Below the pieces are notes generated by a model. It did no database searches. It had not been told where the DNA came from and worked only from the letters and a program-made list of their open reading frames with translations. Shown here in pieces: positions 50,480-59,581 of a stretch of 64,000 bases of DNA (within the stretch, counting starts at the first letter, position 1; every line of letters begins with the position of its first letter). Source of the stretch: Halomarinibacterium sp041392125 (GTDB lineage: Bacteria > Bacteroidota > Bacteroidia > Flavobacteriales > Flavobacteriaceae); assembly GCA_041392125.1 (NCBI GenBank), contig JAWKMR010000010.1, positions 1 to 64,000 of the forward strand. The letters run 5' to 3'. The position numbers were made by a program, and so were the translations under genes.

Positions 50480-51376
50480 GTGCATCCTATCTTAACCATA
50501 AACAATCTTACTAAAAATTTTGGTCCTATTACTGCCGTGAATAACCTTTCCTTCACTATTGAAAAGGGAAATGTATACGGTATTTTAGGCCCTAATGGCA
50601 GCGGTAAATCTACCACCTTGGGTGTAGTGCTGAATGTGGTAAATAAATCTTCGGGCAATTTTCATTGGTTCGATGGCAGCGATACCACCCACAATGCCTT
50701 AAAAAAGGTAGGCGCTATTATTGAGCGTCCTAACTTTTACCCGTATATGACGGCGGTACAAAACCTGCAATTGGTGTGCAAAATAAAAGAGGTTTCTGAA
50801 GAAAAAATCTATGAAAAGTTAGAGTTGGTAGGTCTTTTAGACCGTAAGGATAGCAAGTTTCAAACCTTTTCTTTGGGGATGAAGCAACGCTTGGCGATTG
50901 CTTCGGCATTGCTAAACGATCCTGAAATATTGATTCTTGATGAACCTACCAACGGTCTCGACCCGCAGGGAATTCATCAAATACGAGAGATTATAAAACT
51001 CATTGCCAGCCAAGGGACTACTATTTTATTGGCTTCGCACTTACTGGACGAAGTAGAAAAAGTGTGTAGCCATGTGGTTATTTTACGTAAAGGTGCCAGC
51101 CTCTACACAGGAAGCGTAGATGGAATGAACGCCACCCACGGATTTGTTCTTCTGGAAAGCCCCAATAAAAGTGGGTTGCAGCAAGCCCTTACCGAAATGA
51201 AAGCCTTTGGCACCATTAAAGAAGAAGGAAATTTTTTTATAGCGTACCTCAACGAGCCTATTGATGCCGCGGTGGTAAACCAAAAATTATTTGAAAAAGG
51301 CATTGTGTTATCCCGTTTGGAAATGAAGAAAGAGAGCCTTGAAGAAAAATTCCTGCAATTGACCCAAAACAACTAA
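50480..51376 (+). CDS. ABC transporter ATP-binding protein (BcrA-type)
   Basis: 298 residues, GTG start at 50480 (MHPILTINNLTKNFG). ATPase motifs: Walker A LGPNGSGKST, signature FSLGMKQRLAIA, Walker B ILILDEPTNGLDP and H-loop LLASHLLDEVEK. A C-terminal extension of about 70 residues follows, typical of bacitracin- or lantibiotic-export type ATPases. It pairs with the permease gene 5 bp downstream. With the ECF-like promoter, a role in exporting an envelope-active compound or in detoxification is likely. Confidence 0.93.
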   Translation: MHPILTINNLTKNFGPITAVNNLSFTIEKGNVYGILGPNGSGKSTTLGVVLNVVNKSSGNFHWFDGSDTTHNALKKVGAIIERPNFYPYMTAVQNLQLVCKIKEVSEEKIYEKLELVGLLDRKDSKFQTFSLGMKQRLAIASALLNDPEILILDEPTNGLDPQGIHQIREIIKLIASQGTTILLASHLLDEVEKVCSHVVILRKGASLYTGSVDGMNATHGFVLLESPNKSGLQQALTEMKAFGTIKEEGNFFIAYLNEPIDAAVVNQKLFEKGIVLSRLEMKKESLEEKFLQLTQNN

Positions 51377-51381
51377 CCACC

Positions 51382-52221
51382 ATGCTTCGATTACTCAACA
51401 TAGAATTACAAAAGTTACGATACAATCGTTCTGCAAAGACGATATCAATTTTATATTTTTCATTAATCTGTTTTATTGCTTTTATAGTTTCCATCGAATT
51501 TGATTTTGGAGGTGTAAAATTTCGAGTGGCAGACCAAGGCATCTTTAACTTCCCTTTTATTTGGCATTTTAATACTTGGGTAGCCGCTTGGTTGAAAATA
51601 TTTTTTGCCGTGGTTATTGTTTCTATTGTCTCCAACGAATATAGCTACCGTACGCTGAAGCAAAACTTAATTGACGGATTGAGCAAAAAGGAATTTGTTA
51701 CTTCAAAATTTTTGGCCGTACTCTTGTTTTCGGTTATTTCTACAGTTTTCTTATTTGTGGTAACCATGATTTTAGGGCTGTTCTTTTCAGACTATACAGA
51801 ACTTGGAATCGTTTTCAGTGATTTAGAATATATGTTTGCCTATTTCCTAAAACTGGTATGTTTCTTCAGTTTTTGTATGTTTTTAGGTATTTGGGTGAAG
51901 AAATCGGCTTTTGCCTTAGGATTTTTGGGATTGTGGCAGGTTATTGAAGGGCTTATCGCCATTCTTTTTCAGTATATAAAAGTAAGAACTAATGTTAATT
52001 TGTTCGACTCTGTATACAACTTCCTTCCATTGAATGCGATGTCCGACCTTATTGTAGAGCCCTTTTCCAGATTGGGAGCCATACAAAGCATTGCTAACCA
52101 AGTAGGTGAAGAAATACAAAAAAGCTACGATGTTCCGTTAAGTGCCATTTTAATATGTACTGTTTGGACTTGTATTTTCATATACGGTAGCTATGCCATT
52201 TTAAGAAAACGCGATTTATAA
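51382..52221 (+). CDS. ABC-2 type transporter permease
   Basis: 279 residues with about six transmembrane segments (TISILYFSLICFIAFIVS, IKIFFAVVIVSIVSNEY, FLAVLLFSVISTVFLFVVTMIL, LKLVCFFSFCMFLGIWVKKS, ALGFLGLWQVIEGLIAILF and LICTVWTCIFIYGSYAIL). SNEYSYRTLKQNLIDGLSKKEF is a classic ABC-2 permease stretch. It forms a two-gene exporter with the upstream ATPase. The substrate is unknown. Confidence 0.9.
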   Translation: MLRLLNIELQKLRYNRSAKTISILYFSLICFIAFIVSIEFDFGGVKFRVADQGIFNFPFIWHFNTWVAAWLKIFFAVVIVSIVSNEYSYRTLKQNLIDGLSKKEFVTSKFLAVLLFSVISTVFLFVVTMILGLFFSDYTELGIVFSDLEYMFAYFLKLVCFFSFCMFLGIWVKKSAFALGFLGLWQVIEGLIAILFQYIKVRTNVNLFDSVYNFLPLNAMSDLIVEPFSRLGAIQSIANQVGEEIQKSYDVPLSAILICTVWTCIFIYGSYAILRKRDL

Positions 52222-52261
52222 AACATCATTTCTTCTCTTAAAATGTAGTCTTAAAAAATTG

Positions 52262-52269
52262 TATCTTTA
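52262..52269 (+). promoter_or_regulatory. Probable -7 box TATCTTTA for the T9SS cargo gene
   Basis: One mismatch from TAnnTTTG, 16 bp before the ATG at 52286. A -33 TTG is not evident. Confidence 0.4.
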
Positions 52270-52285
52270 GCTAACAAATGTTGCT

Positions 52286-54706
52286 ATGGGTAAATTTTTA
52301 CTAGTTGTTTTATGCTTTTATTTTCCTTTGAATTTATTTTCACAGGATATTCAGCTATTTCAGCAATTTAATGGAAGATATGATTATTTAGCTTTTGGAA
52401 ACACTTTAAACCTTAGCGAAAATAGTGGACCAAAGGGTGCATGTGAAATTCTTCCGGAAAGTAGTGCAGAATTTCAATTACAAGTAGACCAACAACTTGT
52501 AGCAGCCTATTTATATTGGGCAGGATCTGGGCAAGGAGACCCTAATGTAACACTTAATGGAATTGACATTACCGCAGAGCGCACCTTTCTTTTTCAACTA
52601 AATATAAATAATTTTTATGCCGGTGGATTTGCAGATATTACAGAACTTGTTAATACCATCGGAAATGGTACCTATACCCTTTCTAATTTTGAACCAGACT
52701 TAACTCCAGATATTTATTGCAGTTTACCAGGAAATACAACCAACTTTGGAGGATGGGCAATTACGGTAGTTTATGAGGATGCTTCACTTACTTTAAATCA
52801 AGTAAATGTTTTTGATGGTTTTGAAGCAGTTTCTGCTCTTAATCAAACTCTAAATATTGAACTTAACAGTCTTAATGTAATAGATAATACTGGTGCAAAA
52901 ATAGGCTTTTTAGCCTGGGAAGGGGATTTAAGTATTGCCGTAAACGAAACATTGCGTGTCAATCAAAACATAATAAGTAACCCTCCCTTAAACCCTGCAG
53001 ATAATGCTTTTAATAGTACCAATAGTTTTACAGAAAGTGACCAACTTTATAATATGGATATTGATTTTTATGATATTGAAAACAATATTCAAATTGGTGA
53101 TCAAAGTGCATTAATACAGCTTACCTCTGGAAGAGATTTAGTTATTATCAATAATATCATTACGGTTCTTAATACACAATTGCCAGATGCTACCGTAACA
53201 ATGGACTCTATTCTCTATGAGCCCGAATGTGATAACAGAGATATAACTATAGACTATACCATTTACAATATTAATAGCACCGATATCTTACCCAGCGGAA
53301 CAAAATTGGGTTTTTATGCTAACAATACATTAATAGATTTAGTTGAAACTACAGTAGATTTAGATATTGGAGAACAAGAAAGTGGTACCATACTATTAAG
53401 CATTCCTCAGGGAGTTCCTGCCGATTTTACATTAAGAGCCTTCGCAGACCCTTTTGACGAAGTAAAGGAAACAAGAGAAGATAATAATGAAGATTCAGAA
53501 GAAATTCACTTACTGGTGAATCCAGAAATTGTTGGGTTGCATAATTTAGAACTCTGTGATGTTGTAGGAGAAGAAATTTTCGACCTAACTGAAGCCACTT
53601 CACAAATAAATCCTATAAATACTATTACTTATCATCTTACGGAAGAGGATGCTTTGGCAGATCAAAACCCGATTCAAAATCCGGAAAGCTTTCAAAATCT
53701 TATTAACCCTCAGGAAATTTGGATTCGGGTATCCAATCCGGATTGTTTTGTAATGGATCGTTTTCAGGTAGAAGTTATTAATTGCCCCCTTCCCGATGCT
53801 ACTGTCACTATCGACAATGAAATCTATGCATGTAGACAACGCGATTTACTCATTGAATATACAGTTTATAATACCTTAGGCACTGCACTACTTCCTTCCG
53901 GTACTGCTATTGCATTTTATGCCAATGCTACGCTTATTGCACAATCAACTACACAAAATGACATCGCAATTGGAGGTAGTGAACCCGGTATTTTAGAAGT
54001 TGACCTGCCCGAAAGTATTCCGAACCAATTTACTTTACTTGCTGTGGCAGATGATAATGGGGTAGGTATAGGTAGCGTTGAGGAATTAAACGAGTTTAAT
54101 AACGAATTTCAACTTTTGGTTTCTTTTGGAACTATTCCGGCCATTTCAAAATTACCCGATCTTACGGAATGCGATTTGGGTTTTGAAACCGCTATTTTTA
54201 ATTTATTAAATGAAGAGTTACTTAATACTATTACTGCTAATACAGAAGGAACGGTTCAATTTTTTACTTCATTAGAAGAAGCTACCCTTAATACCAATCC
54301 CATTCAAAACCCGGGAGAATTTGAAAATACCAGCAATCCACAATCCATTTTTGTCCGATTGGAAAATGAAATTTGTTTTACTACCAGTTCTTTTCAGCTT
54401 ATTGTAGAAAAATGTCCTCCTATGATTCCGGATGGCATTTCGCCTAATGGGGATGGGTTAAATGATGTCTTCAAAATTTTCTATATCCTGGATGTATTCC
54501 CAAACTTCAACCTAAAAATTTATAGTCGTGAAGGAAATTTAATTTATGAAGGCGGGAATGAAGAAGGACTATGGGATGCAATCCCCAACAGAGGTATTTT
54601 ACAACAAAACAAAGTGGTTCCTGTAGGTACTTATTTTTATGTATTGGTATTAAATGACCCCGATTACCCGGATCCATTTATTGGGGATGTGTATGTAAAT
54701 TATTAA
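52286..54706 (+). CDS. T9SS type-B sorting domain protein with internal duplication
   Basis: 806 residues: signal peptide (cleavage near LFSQ-D), an N-terminal globular domain (about 21-290), then two copies of a roughly 200-residue unit. Each unit pairs a CARDB-like domain (beginning LPDATVT...) with a second domain ending in VxVRxxNxxCF-type sequence. The C-terminal 95 residues start ISPNGDGLNDVF and end in the CHU_C/gliding-motility-associated form, which directs export by the type IX system and surface attachment. Function on the surface (adhesion or binding) is inferred. Monocistronic. Confidence 0.9.
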   Translation: MGKFLLVVLCFYFPLNLFSQDIQLFQQFNGRYDYLAFGNTLNLSENSGPKGACEILPESSAEFQLQVDQQLVAAYLYWAGSGQGDPNVTLNGIDITAERTFLFQLNINNFYAGGFADITELVNTIGNGTYTLSNFEPDLTPDIYCSLPGNTTNFGGWAITVVYEDASLTLNQVNVFDGFEAVSALNQTLNIELNSLNVIDNTGAKIGFLAWEGDLSIAVNETLRVNQNIISNPPLNPADNAFNSTNSFTESDQLYNMDIDFYDIENNIQIGDQSALIQLTSGRDLVIINNIITVLNTQLPDATVTMDSILYEPECDNRDITIDYTIYNINSTDILPSGTKLGFYANNTLIDLVETTVDLDIGEQESGTILLSIPQGVPADFTLRAFADPFDEVKETREDNNEDSEEIHLLVNPEIVGLHNLELCDVVGEEIFDLTEATSQINPINTITYHLTEEDALADQNPIQNPESFQNLINPQEIWIRVSNPDCFVMDRFQVEVINCPLPDATVTIDNEIYACRQRDLLIEYTVYNTLGTALLPSGTAIAFYANATLIAQSTTQNDIAIGGSEPGILEVDLPESIPNQFTLLAVADDNGVGIGSVEELNEFNNEFQLLVSFGTIPAISKLPDLTECDLGFETAIFNLLNEELLNTITANTEGTVQFFTSLEEATLNTNPIQNPGEFENTSNPQSIFVRLENEICFTTSSFQLIVEKCPPMIPDGISPNGDGLNDVFKIFYILDVFPNFNLKIYSREGNLIYEGGNEEGLWDAIPNRGILQQNKVVPVGTYFYVLVLNDPDYPDPFIGDVYVNY

Positions 54707-54733
54707 TCTACTTTCAAATTTAACGCAAGTATA

Positions 54734-55543
54734 ATGTCAGAATACAATGCTTATATCTTAGGAACCGATCAAATAGAATTACACAGGCTGGGGATTCAAC
54801 ATCAGGTCTGGGCCAGTGAAGCTCATCACGGTTGGAATTTAGCCCATTTTAACGCAGGACAAACACTCTTGGACTTAGGTTGTGGCCCAGGTTTTTGCAC
54901 TAAAGAATTAGGCTACATTGTAGGGTCTTCAGGCAAGGTGATAGGTGTCGATAAATCGGAAGCATTTATCCAGCACCTTTCGGAAATTGCTGCCAAAGAT
55001 CATTTACCTATTGAAGCTATTTGTATCGATTTTAACGACTTACAGTTAGTGCCTAACAGCTTAGACGGAATGTATTGTCGATGGGCTTTGGCTTGGATTC
55101 CAAATCCGGAAGAAATCCTTAAAAAAATATATAACGCTCTAAAACCGGGAGGTAAAATGGTTATTCATGAGTATTATGACTGGTCCACTCATCAAATTGA
55201 GCCTAATCTTCCGCATCTTTCAAAAGCTATAAAAGCAGCCTACCAAAGTTTTAGTGATATGGGTTCTAATATTAATATTGGCCGAGAATTACCTAGTATT
55301 TTCAATACATTGGGAATGCCTGTTACCCATATTCGTACCATGCACAAAATAGCTACCGTGAATGATTTAGTATGGCAATGGCCCAAATCATTTTATGAAA
55401 GTTTTTTTCCAAGATTGATTGAAACTGGTTATCTGCAAAAAAACGATGTTTCTTTCGCCTTAAAAGACCTTGCCGTTTTAGAAAAAAATCCCGGAGCTAG
55501 TATTTGCTGTCCTTTAATGGTCGAAGTGGTTGCTGAAAAATAG
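54734..55543 (+). CDS. SAM-dependent methyltransferase
   Basis: 269 residues, Methyltransf_11/31 type: motif I LLDLGCGPGFCTKELG, acidic loop VIGVDKSEAFI, then DGMYCRWALAWIPNPEEILKKIYNALKPGGKMVIHEYYDW. The C-terminal third is a helical cap with a RTMHKIATVNDLVWQW stretch. The substrate is unknown; relatives act on small molecules or quinone-like compounds. It begins 28 bp after the T9SS cargo gene on the same strand. Not linked to the Pcm gene. Confidence 0.85.
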   Translation: MSEYNAYILGTDQIELHRLGIQHQVWASEAHHGWNLAHFNAGQTLLDLGCGPGFCTKELGYIVGSSGKVIGVDKSEAFIQHLSEIAAKDHLPIEAICIDFNDLQLVPNSLDGMYCRWALAWIPNPEEILKKIYNALKPGGKMVIHEYYDWSTHQIEPNLPHLSKAIKAAYQSFSDMGSNINIGRELPSIFNTLGMPVTHIRTMHKIATVNDLVWQWPKSFYESFFPRLIETGYLQKNDVSFALKDLAVLEKNPGASICCPLMVEVVAEK

Positions 55544-55609
55544 CTTTTAAACCCTTTAAAAGAATCCTAAAAATAATACTATATTTCAATTAAGTTATTT
55601 TTATTTAGT

Positions 55610-55617
55610 TACTTTTG
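55610..55617 (+). promoter_or_regulatory. -7 promoter box TACTTTTG
   Basis: An exact TAnnTTTG match in the 99-bp gap, 25 bp before the lipoprotein ATG at 55643. Confidence 0.55.
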
Positions 55618-55642
55618 GGCACTTTGCATTAATTTAATAATT

Positions 55643-56353
55643 ATGAAAAAAATTGCTTTACTTTTTATTATTGTATTAACCTTAAGTTGTTCAAAATCTA
55701 CAGAAGACGAATTCAATGAGGTGAATGGAAATGTTGCAGAGAAATATGTAAAAAGATTACAGGTACTTGACAATGTAAATGGTAATTCTTCCATAACCAT
55801 TAATTATGGAGAAGGAAATAGAGTAACTAGTATTACCGATGGGAATGCGACTACTTTTTTTAACTACGATTCATCAAACAATTTAAGCTCCATTAACGAT
55901 TCCAATGAAACTTTTAATATGAGTGAGTTGTATCAGGCACCTTACGATGCCTTTGAAACCGGACAGGTGTTGGAATATGATGATAATTCAAATCCTATAA
56001 AGATAAAAGTATATGAAGATGGTTATGGAAGTGAGTTGTTAACAGGGACAATTGTGTATGATGCAAACCCAAACCCTTATTTTTATACCTTAAAAGCTGC
56101 CGGTGGTATTGCCGTTTTAGATATGGTGGATTTAAATTTCGGTATTACCGATCCCTCCATTATTAAGGCCCGTAATCTATTTCCAAACAATAATATCCGT
56201 TCCATGATTTTTAAGGATGATAGTGGAATTACTAAATACGAAGTACAGTTTGATTATACTTATGGAAGTGATAAATACCCCGTAAGTGCCTCCGTTAGTG
56301 CATTGTCGGTTGATGAATCTTCTTCGTATGATTTAATTTATACGTATAAATAG
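55643..56353 (+). CDS. Hypothetical lipoprotein
   Basis: 236 residues with a lipobox LTLSC (Cys16) and a beta-rich mature domain containing FNYDSSNNLSSINDSNETF, reminiscent of YD-type repeats in flavobacterial envelope lipoproteins. I do not recognise the family. The stop lies 9 bp from the Pcm stop on the other strand. A TACTTTTG box precedes the gene. Role unknown; outer-membrane or periplasmic anchoring by lipid is expected. Confidence 0.75.
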   Translation: MKKIALLFIIVLTLSCSKSTEDEFNEVNGNVAEKYVKRLQVLDNVNGNSSITINYGEGNRVTSITDGNATTFFNYDSSNNLSSINDSNETFNMSELYQAPYDAFETGQVLEYDDNSNPIKIKVYEDGYGSELLTGTIVYDANPNPYFYTLKAAGGIAVLDMVDLNFGITDPSIIKARNLFPNNNIRSMIFKDDSGITKYEVQFDYTYGSDKYPVSASVSALSVDESSSYDLIYTYK

Positions 56354-56362
56354 AGTTCTTTT

Positions 56363-57004
56363 TCAATTCTTATCCTCAAGCAAAGGCACAAATCGAAACT
56401 CACCGTGTTCCGTTTTTTCAAAATGTGAGGTGGATGTTCGTGTAAACACGGTCATAAGTTGTACATCTTCACCCACTGGGATAACCAGTTTCCCTCCAAT
56501 TTTTAGTTGAGCTAATAATGGTTTTGGCACAAAAGGAGCCCCTGCAGTAACAACAATACCATTATAGGGTGCAAATTCCGGTAATCCTTTATATCCATCG
56601 CCAAAAACCATTTTTTTGGGGCGGTACCCTATTTTGGGTAAAAACAAACTGGTTTTTTTAAACAATTCATTTTGGCGTTCAATAGTAAATACGGTTACTC
56701 CCATTTCCAATAAAACAGCACTTTGGTAACCGCTTCCGGTTCCTATTTCTAGTACTGTGTCCCCTTTTGTAACTTCTAATAATTCTGTTTGTTTTGCAAC
56801 TGTATAAGGTTGCGAAATGGTTTGCTCTGCTGCAATAGGAAACGCTTTGTCTACATAGGCATGATCCACAAAACCACTATCCATAAACCAGTGTCTGGGT
56901 ATTTTTCCAATACCTTCTAGTACCGCCTCGTTGGTTATTCCTTTTTTACGAAGCGTATCAACCAACTTTTTTCGTAAACCTTTATGAGTAAACGTATCTT
57001 TCAT
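56363..57004 (-). CDS. pcm: Protein-L-isoaspartate O-methyltransferase
   Basis: 213 residues; repairs isoaspartyl residues in aged proteins using SAM. Motifs: HWFMDSGFVDHAYVDKAFPI, TISQPYTVAKQTELLEV (substrate side), DTVLEIGTGSGYQSAVLLEMG (motif I), NGIVVTAGAPFVPKPLLAQLKIGGKLVIPVG. Length is normal. It is monocistronic with a TATTTTTG box 39 bp upstream. The GNAT gene upstream is separated by a 58-bp gap. Confidence 0.96.
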   Translation of the reverse strand: MKDTFTHKGLRKKLVDTLRKKGITNEAVLEGIGKIPRHWFMDSGFVDHAYVDKAFPIAAEQTISQPYTVAKQTELLEVTKGDTVLEIGTGSGYQSAVLLEMGVTVFTIERQNELFKKTSLFLPKIGYRPKKMVFGDGYKGLPEFAPYNGIVVTAGAPFVPKPLLAQLKIGGKLVIPVGEDVQLMTVFTRTSTSHFEKTEHGEFRFVPLLEDKN

Positions 57005-57043
57005 TACGGGTTTTGGGTTCTAGGTAATGGGTGATGGATTTAA

Positions 57044-57051
57044 CAAAAATA
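57044..57051 (-). promoter_or_regulatory. -7 promoter box TATTTTTG for pcm
   Basis: An exact TAnnTTTG match on the minus strand, 39 bp before the pcm ATG. The leader would contain a GGGTTTTGGGTTCTAGG-type repeat. Confidence 0.5.
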
Positions 57052-57062
57052 TTCATTAATTG

Positions 57063-57617
57063 TTATACATTAAACATTCGTGCAAGCCATTCAGCTTTTG
57101 TAATTTCAAAAAAATAGCAAGGTGCTCCATGTCCTTCAAAAATACCCAATTCTCGCATTCCTAATTTATTTTGCAAAATGTTTACTGATGCTTCATTACT
57201 GGTCATTGCCATGGCGTTTATTATATCAAAATCAAGGTTTTCAACCGCATAATTCATACAGGCTACTGCAGATTCATAGGCATATCCCTTTCCCCAAAAT
57301 TCTTCACGTAACCGATATCCTATATCCAAAAAATGACTGTGACCAAAAAGGGGTTCAATATTCAGCTTGAATCCTGTCCAGCCTACCAATAGATTAGACT
57401 CTTTTTCTTCCATAACCCAACGACCTATCCCTAATGTTTCATATTGCTTTAAGACACTCTTAATCATTTCAAGTGCTTCGGCTTTAGTCTTAACAGGATT
57501 ATTTCCCAAATACCGATGTACATTAGGATTACTGTCCAAGGCAAACATTCCGTCCAAATCGGTCAGTCGCATTTCTCGTATGCGCAAACGAGGAGTTTCA
57601 AGAGTAGGTTGTTGCAT
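57063..57617 (-). CDS. GNAT family N-acetyltransferase (RimJ/RimL-like)
   Basis: 184 residues, GNAT fold: ETPRLRIREMRLTDLDGMFAL at the N-terminus, VGWTGFKLNIEPLFGHSHFLDIGYRLREEFWGKGYA (Acetyltransf_3 core with the acetyl-CoA loop) and NEASVNILQNKLGMRELGIF. Members acetylate protein N-termini or small amines; the substrate cannot be told from sequence. It has its own TAGTTTTG box and is transcribed away from the Gfo/Idh gene. Confidence 0.9.
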   Translation of the reverse strand: MQQPTLETPRLRIREMRLTDLDGMFALDSNPNVHRYLGNNPVKTKAEALEMIKSVLKQYETLGIGRWVMEEKESNLLVGWTGFKLNIEPLFGHSHFLDIGYRLREEFWGKGYAYESAVACMNYAVENLDFDIINAMAMTSNEASVNILQNKLGMRELGIFEGHGAPCYFFEITKAEWLARMFNV

Positions 57618-57633
57618 AGCTAAGGATTCAAAA

Positions 57634-57641
57634 CAAAACTA
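57634..57641 (-). promoter_or_regulatory. -7 promoter box TAGTTTTG for the GNAT gene
   Basis: An exact TAnnTTTG match on the minus strand, 16 bp before the GNAT ATG. Confidence 0.5.
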
Positions 57642-57696
57642 CTAAAACCCAATGGTATTTTGAAAGCGTTCCTTCGTAATTTTATTTCAAAAAAAG

Positions 57697-57704
57697 TATC
57701 TTTG
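57697..57704 (+). promoter_or_regulatory. -7 promoter box TATCTTTG for the Gfo/Idh operon
   Basis: An exact TAnnTTTG match 15 bp before the ATG at 57720. It lies inside the upstream frame extension of the oxidoreductase gene and supports the shorter start. The long plus-strand run that follows (Gfo/Idh to miaA) begins here. Confidence 0.6.
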
Positions 57705-57719
57705 AAAAAAATACTTCCC

Positions 57720-58688
57720 ATGCTAAAAGCAGGCGTTTTAGGTGCCGGTCACCTCGGAAAAATTCATTTAAAGTTGCTTGATCAATCTTCAAAATATGAA
57801 TTGGTAGGTTTTTATGATGCCGATACTGCTTCGGCAAAACAAATTGAAGAAGAACTTGGTTATAAAAGTTTTCCTTCTATGGAGTCGCTCATTAATGCTT
57901 GCGATATGATAGATGTAGTAACACCTACTATCTATCATTTCGATTGTGCAAAAAAGGTCGTTGAGGCAGGAAAACATTTGTTTATTGAAAAACCTATCAC
58001 TCAAACAGTGGAAGAAGCCGAAGCGCTTCTTGCTTTAGCAAAAACCCATGGCGTAAAAGGTCAAGTGGGGCACGTGGAGCGTTTTAATCCTGCATTTATG
58101 GCGGTTAAGGATATGTTCGATAAGCCGATGTTTATTGAAGCACACCGATTGGCAGAGTTCAATCCCCGAGGAACCGATGTCCCGGTGGTTTTAGATTTAA
58201 TGATTCATGACATTGATGCTATTTTAAGTGTGGTGAAAAGCAACGTAAAAAGTGTCACCGCCAGTGGTGTTTCGGTCATCTCTGAAACGCCCGATATTGC
58301 CAACGCTCGTATTGAGTTTGAAAACGGGTGTGTGGCCAATTTAACAGCCAGTAGAATTTCGATGAAGAAAATGCGAAAAGCACGATTTTTTCAAAGGGAT
58401 GCCTACATTTCGGTGGATTTTTTAGATAAAAAAGTAGAAGTGGTAAAAATGAAAAATGCACCCAAAGTCGCCGATGATTTTGCCATGATTTTAACTAATG
58501 CCGAGGGAAAAAAGAAACAGATTTATTTCGATAACCCAAAAATAACCCCAAACAATGCCATTTTGGAGGAATTAGAAGCCTTTGCCGATGCTATTGAAAA
58601 TAACACTTCTCCAAAAGTAACCCTTGAACAAGCTACGGAGGCACTAAGGGTTGCACTTCAAGTAATTAAAAATTTTAAAAAACTTTAA
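57720..58688 (+). CDS. Gfo/Idh/MocA family oxidoreductase
   Basis: 322 residues from the ATG at 57720; the frame opens at a TTG at 57660, but the Rossmann fold starts at MLKAGVLGAGHLGKIHLKLL and a promoter box lies between. Dinucleotide motif GAGHLG, catalytic FIEKPITQTVEEAE (EKP) and DLMIHDIDAIL (helix with His) identify the family. Substrate is unknown; sugar or cyclitol oxidation is typical. It starts the operon with the hydroxyacyl-CoA dehydrogenase gene 4 bp downstream. Confidence 0.9.
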   Translation: MLKAGVLGAGHLGKIHLKLLDQSSKYELVGFYDADTASAKQIEEELGYKSFPSMESLINACDMIDVVTPTIYHFDCAKKVVEAGKHLFIEKPITQTVEEAEALLALAKTHGVKGQVGHVERFNPAFMAVKDMFDKPMFIEAHRLAEFNPRGTDVPVVLDLMIHDIDAILSVVKSNVKSVTASGVSVISETPDIANARIEFENGCVANLTASRISMKKMRKARFFQRDAYISVDFLDKKVEVVKMKNAPKVADDFAMILTNAEGKKKQIYFDNPKITPNNAILEELEAFADAIENNTSPKVTLEQATEALRVALQVIKNFKKL

Positions 58689-58692
58689 CTTT

Positions 58693-59580
58693 ATGAAAAA
58701 TGTAGCTGTTATTGGTGCAGGAACCATGGGCAATGGCATTGCCCACACCTTCGCCCAATATAATTACAAAGTACAATTAATTGATATTTCACAAGCTTCG
58801 CTCGATAAAGGGATGGAAACCATTACCAAAAATTTGGACAGAATGGTCGCTAAAGAAACCATTACGGAAAGTGAAAAAGAGAACACCCTTAAAAACATAA
58901 CCACATTTACCCATCTTGAAGAAGGGGTGGAATATGCTAGTTTGGTCATTGAAGCAGCTACTGAAAATGTAGATTTAAAGCTAAAGATTTTCAAAGATCT
59001 TGATAAATTTTGTCCGGAGGATACCATTTTAGCTACCAACACGTCCTCTATTTCTATTACTCAAATAGCGGCTGTTACTTCTCGTCCCGATATGGTAATA
59101 GGCATGCACTTCATGAATCCTGTACCTATTATGAAATTGGTAGAAATCATAAAAGGCTACAACACTAGTACTGAAACCTATAAAACGGTGGAAGAAATTT
59201 CAAAAAAGTTGAATAAAGTACCAGTGGAAGTAAATGATTACCCAGGGTTTGTTGCCAACCGTATTTTAATGCCCATGATTAATGAGGCCATTGAAACCCT
59301 ATACAATGGTGTGGCTAGAGTACATGAAATTGACACGGTAATGAAGTTAGGAATGGCACACCCTATGGGACCGCTACAATTGGCTGATTTTATTGGTTTG
59401 GACGTTTGTCATTCCATCTTAAAAGTGATGTACGACGGCTTTAAAAACCCAAAATATGCCCCATGCCCACTATTGGTGAATATGGTCATGGCAGGAAAAC
59501 TAGGAATAAAAAGTGGTGAAGGTTTTTACGATTATAGTGAAAGCAGAAAAGCAGAGAACGTAGCGAAGATGTTTTTATAA
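58693..59580 (+). CDS. 3-hydroxyacyl-CoA (3-hydroxybutyryl-CoA) dehydrogenase
   Basis: 295 residues. NAD-binding VAVIGAGTMGNGIAHTFAQ at the N-terminus, DTILATNTSSISITQIAAVTSRPDMVIGMHFMNPVPIMKLVEII (catalytic His in GMHFMNPVP) and DYPGFVANRILMPMINEAI identify the Hbd/FadB-type family. It oxidises 3-hydroxyacyl-CoA to 3-ketoacyl-CoA. It is a stand-alone monofunctional form without a hydratase domain. Gene symbols such as hbd or paaH cannot be decided. DUF1015 starts 1 bp downstream. Confidence 0.94.
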   Translation: MKNVAVIGAGTMGNGIAHTFAQYNYKVQLIDISQASLDKGMETITKNLDRMVAKETITESEKENTLKNITTFTHLEEGVEYASLVIEAATENVDLKLKIFKDLDKFCPEDTILATNTSSISITQIAAVTSRPDMVIGMHFMNPVPIMKLVEIIKGYNTSTETYKTVEEISKKLNKVPVEVNDYPGFVANRILMPMINEAIETLYNGVARVHEIDTVMKLGMAHPMGPLQLADFIGLDVCHSILKVMYDGFKNPKYAPCPLLVNMVMAGKLGIKSGEGFYDYSESRKAENVAKMFL

Positions 59581-59581
59581 A

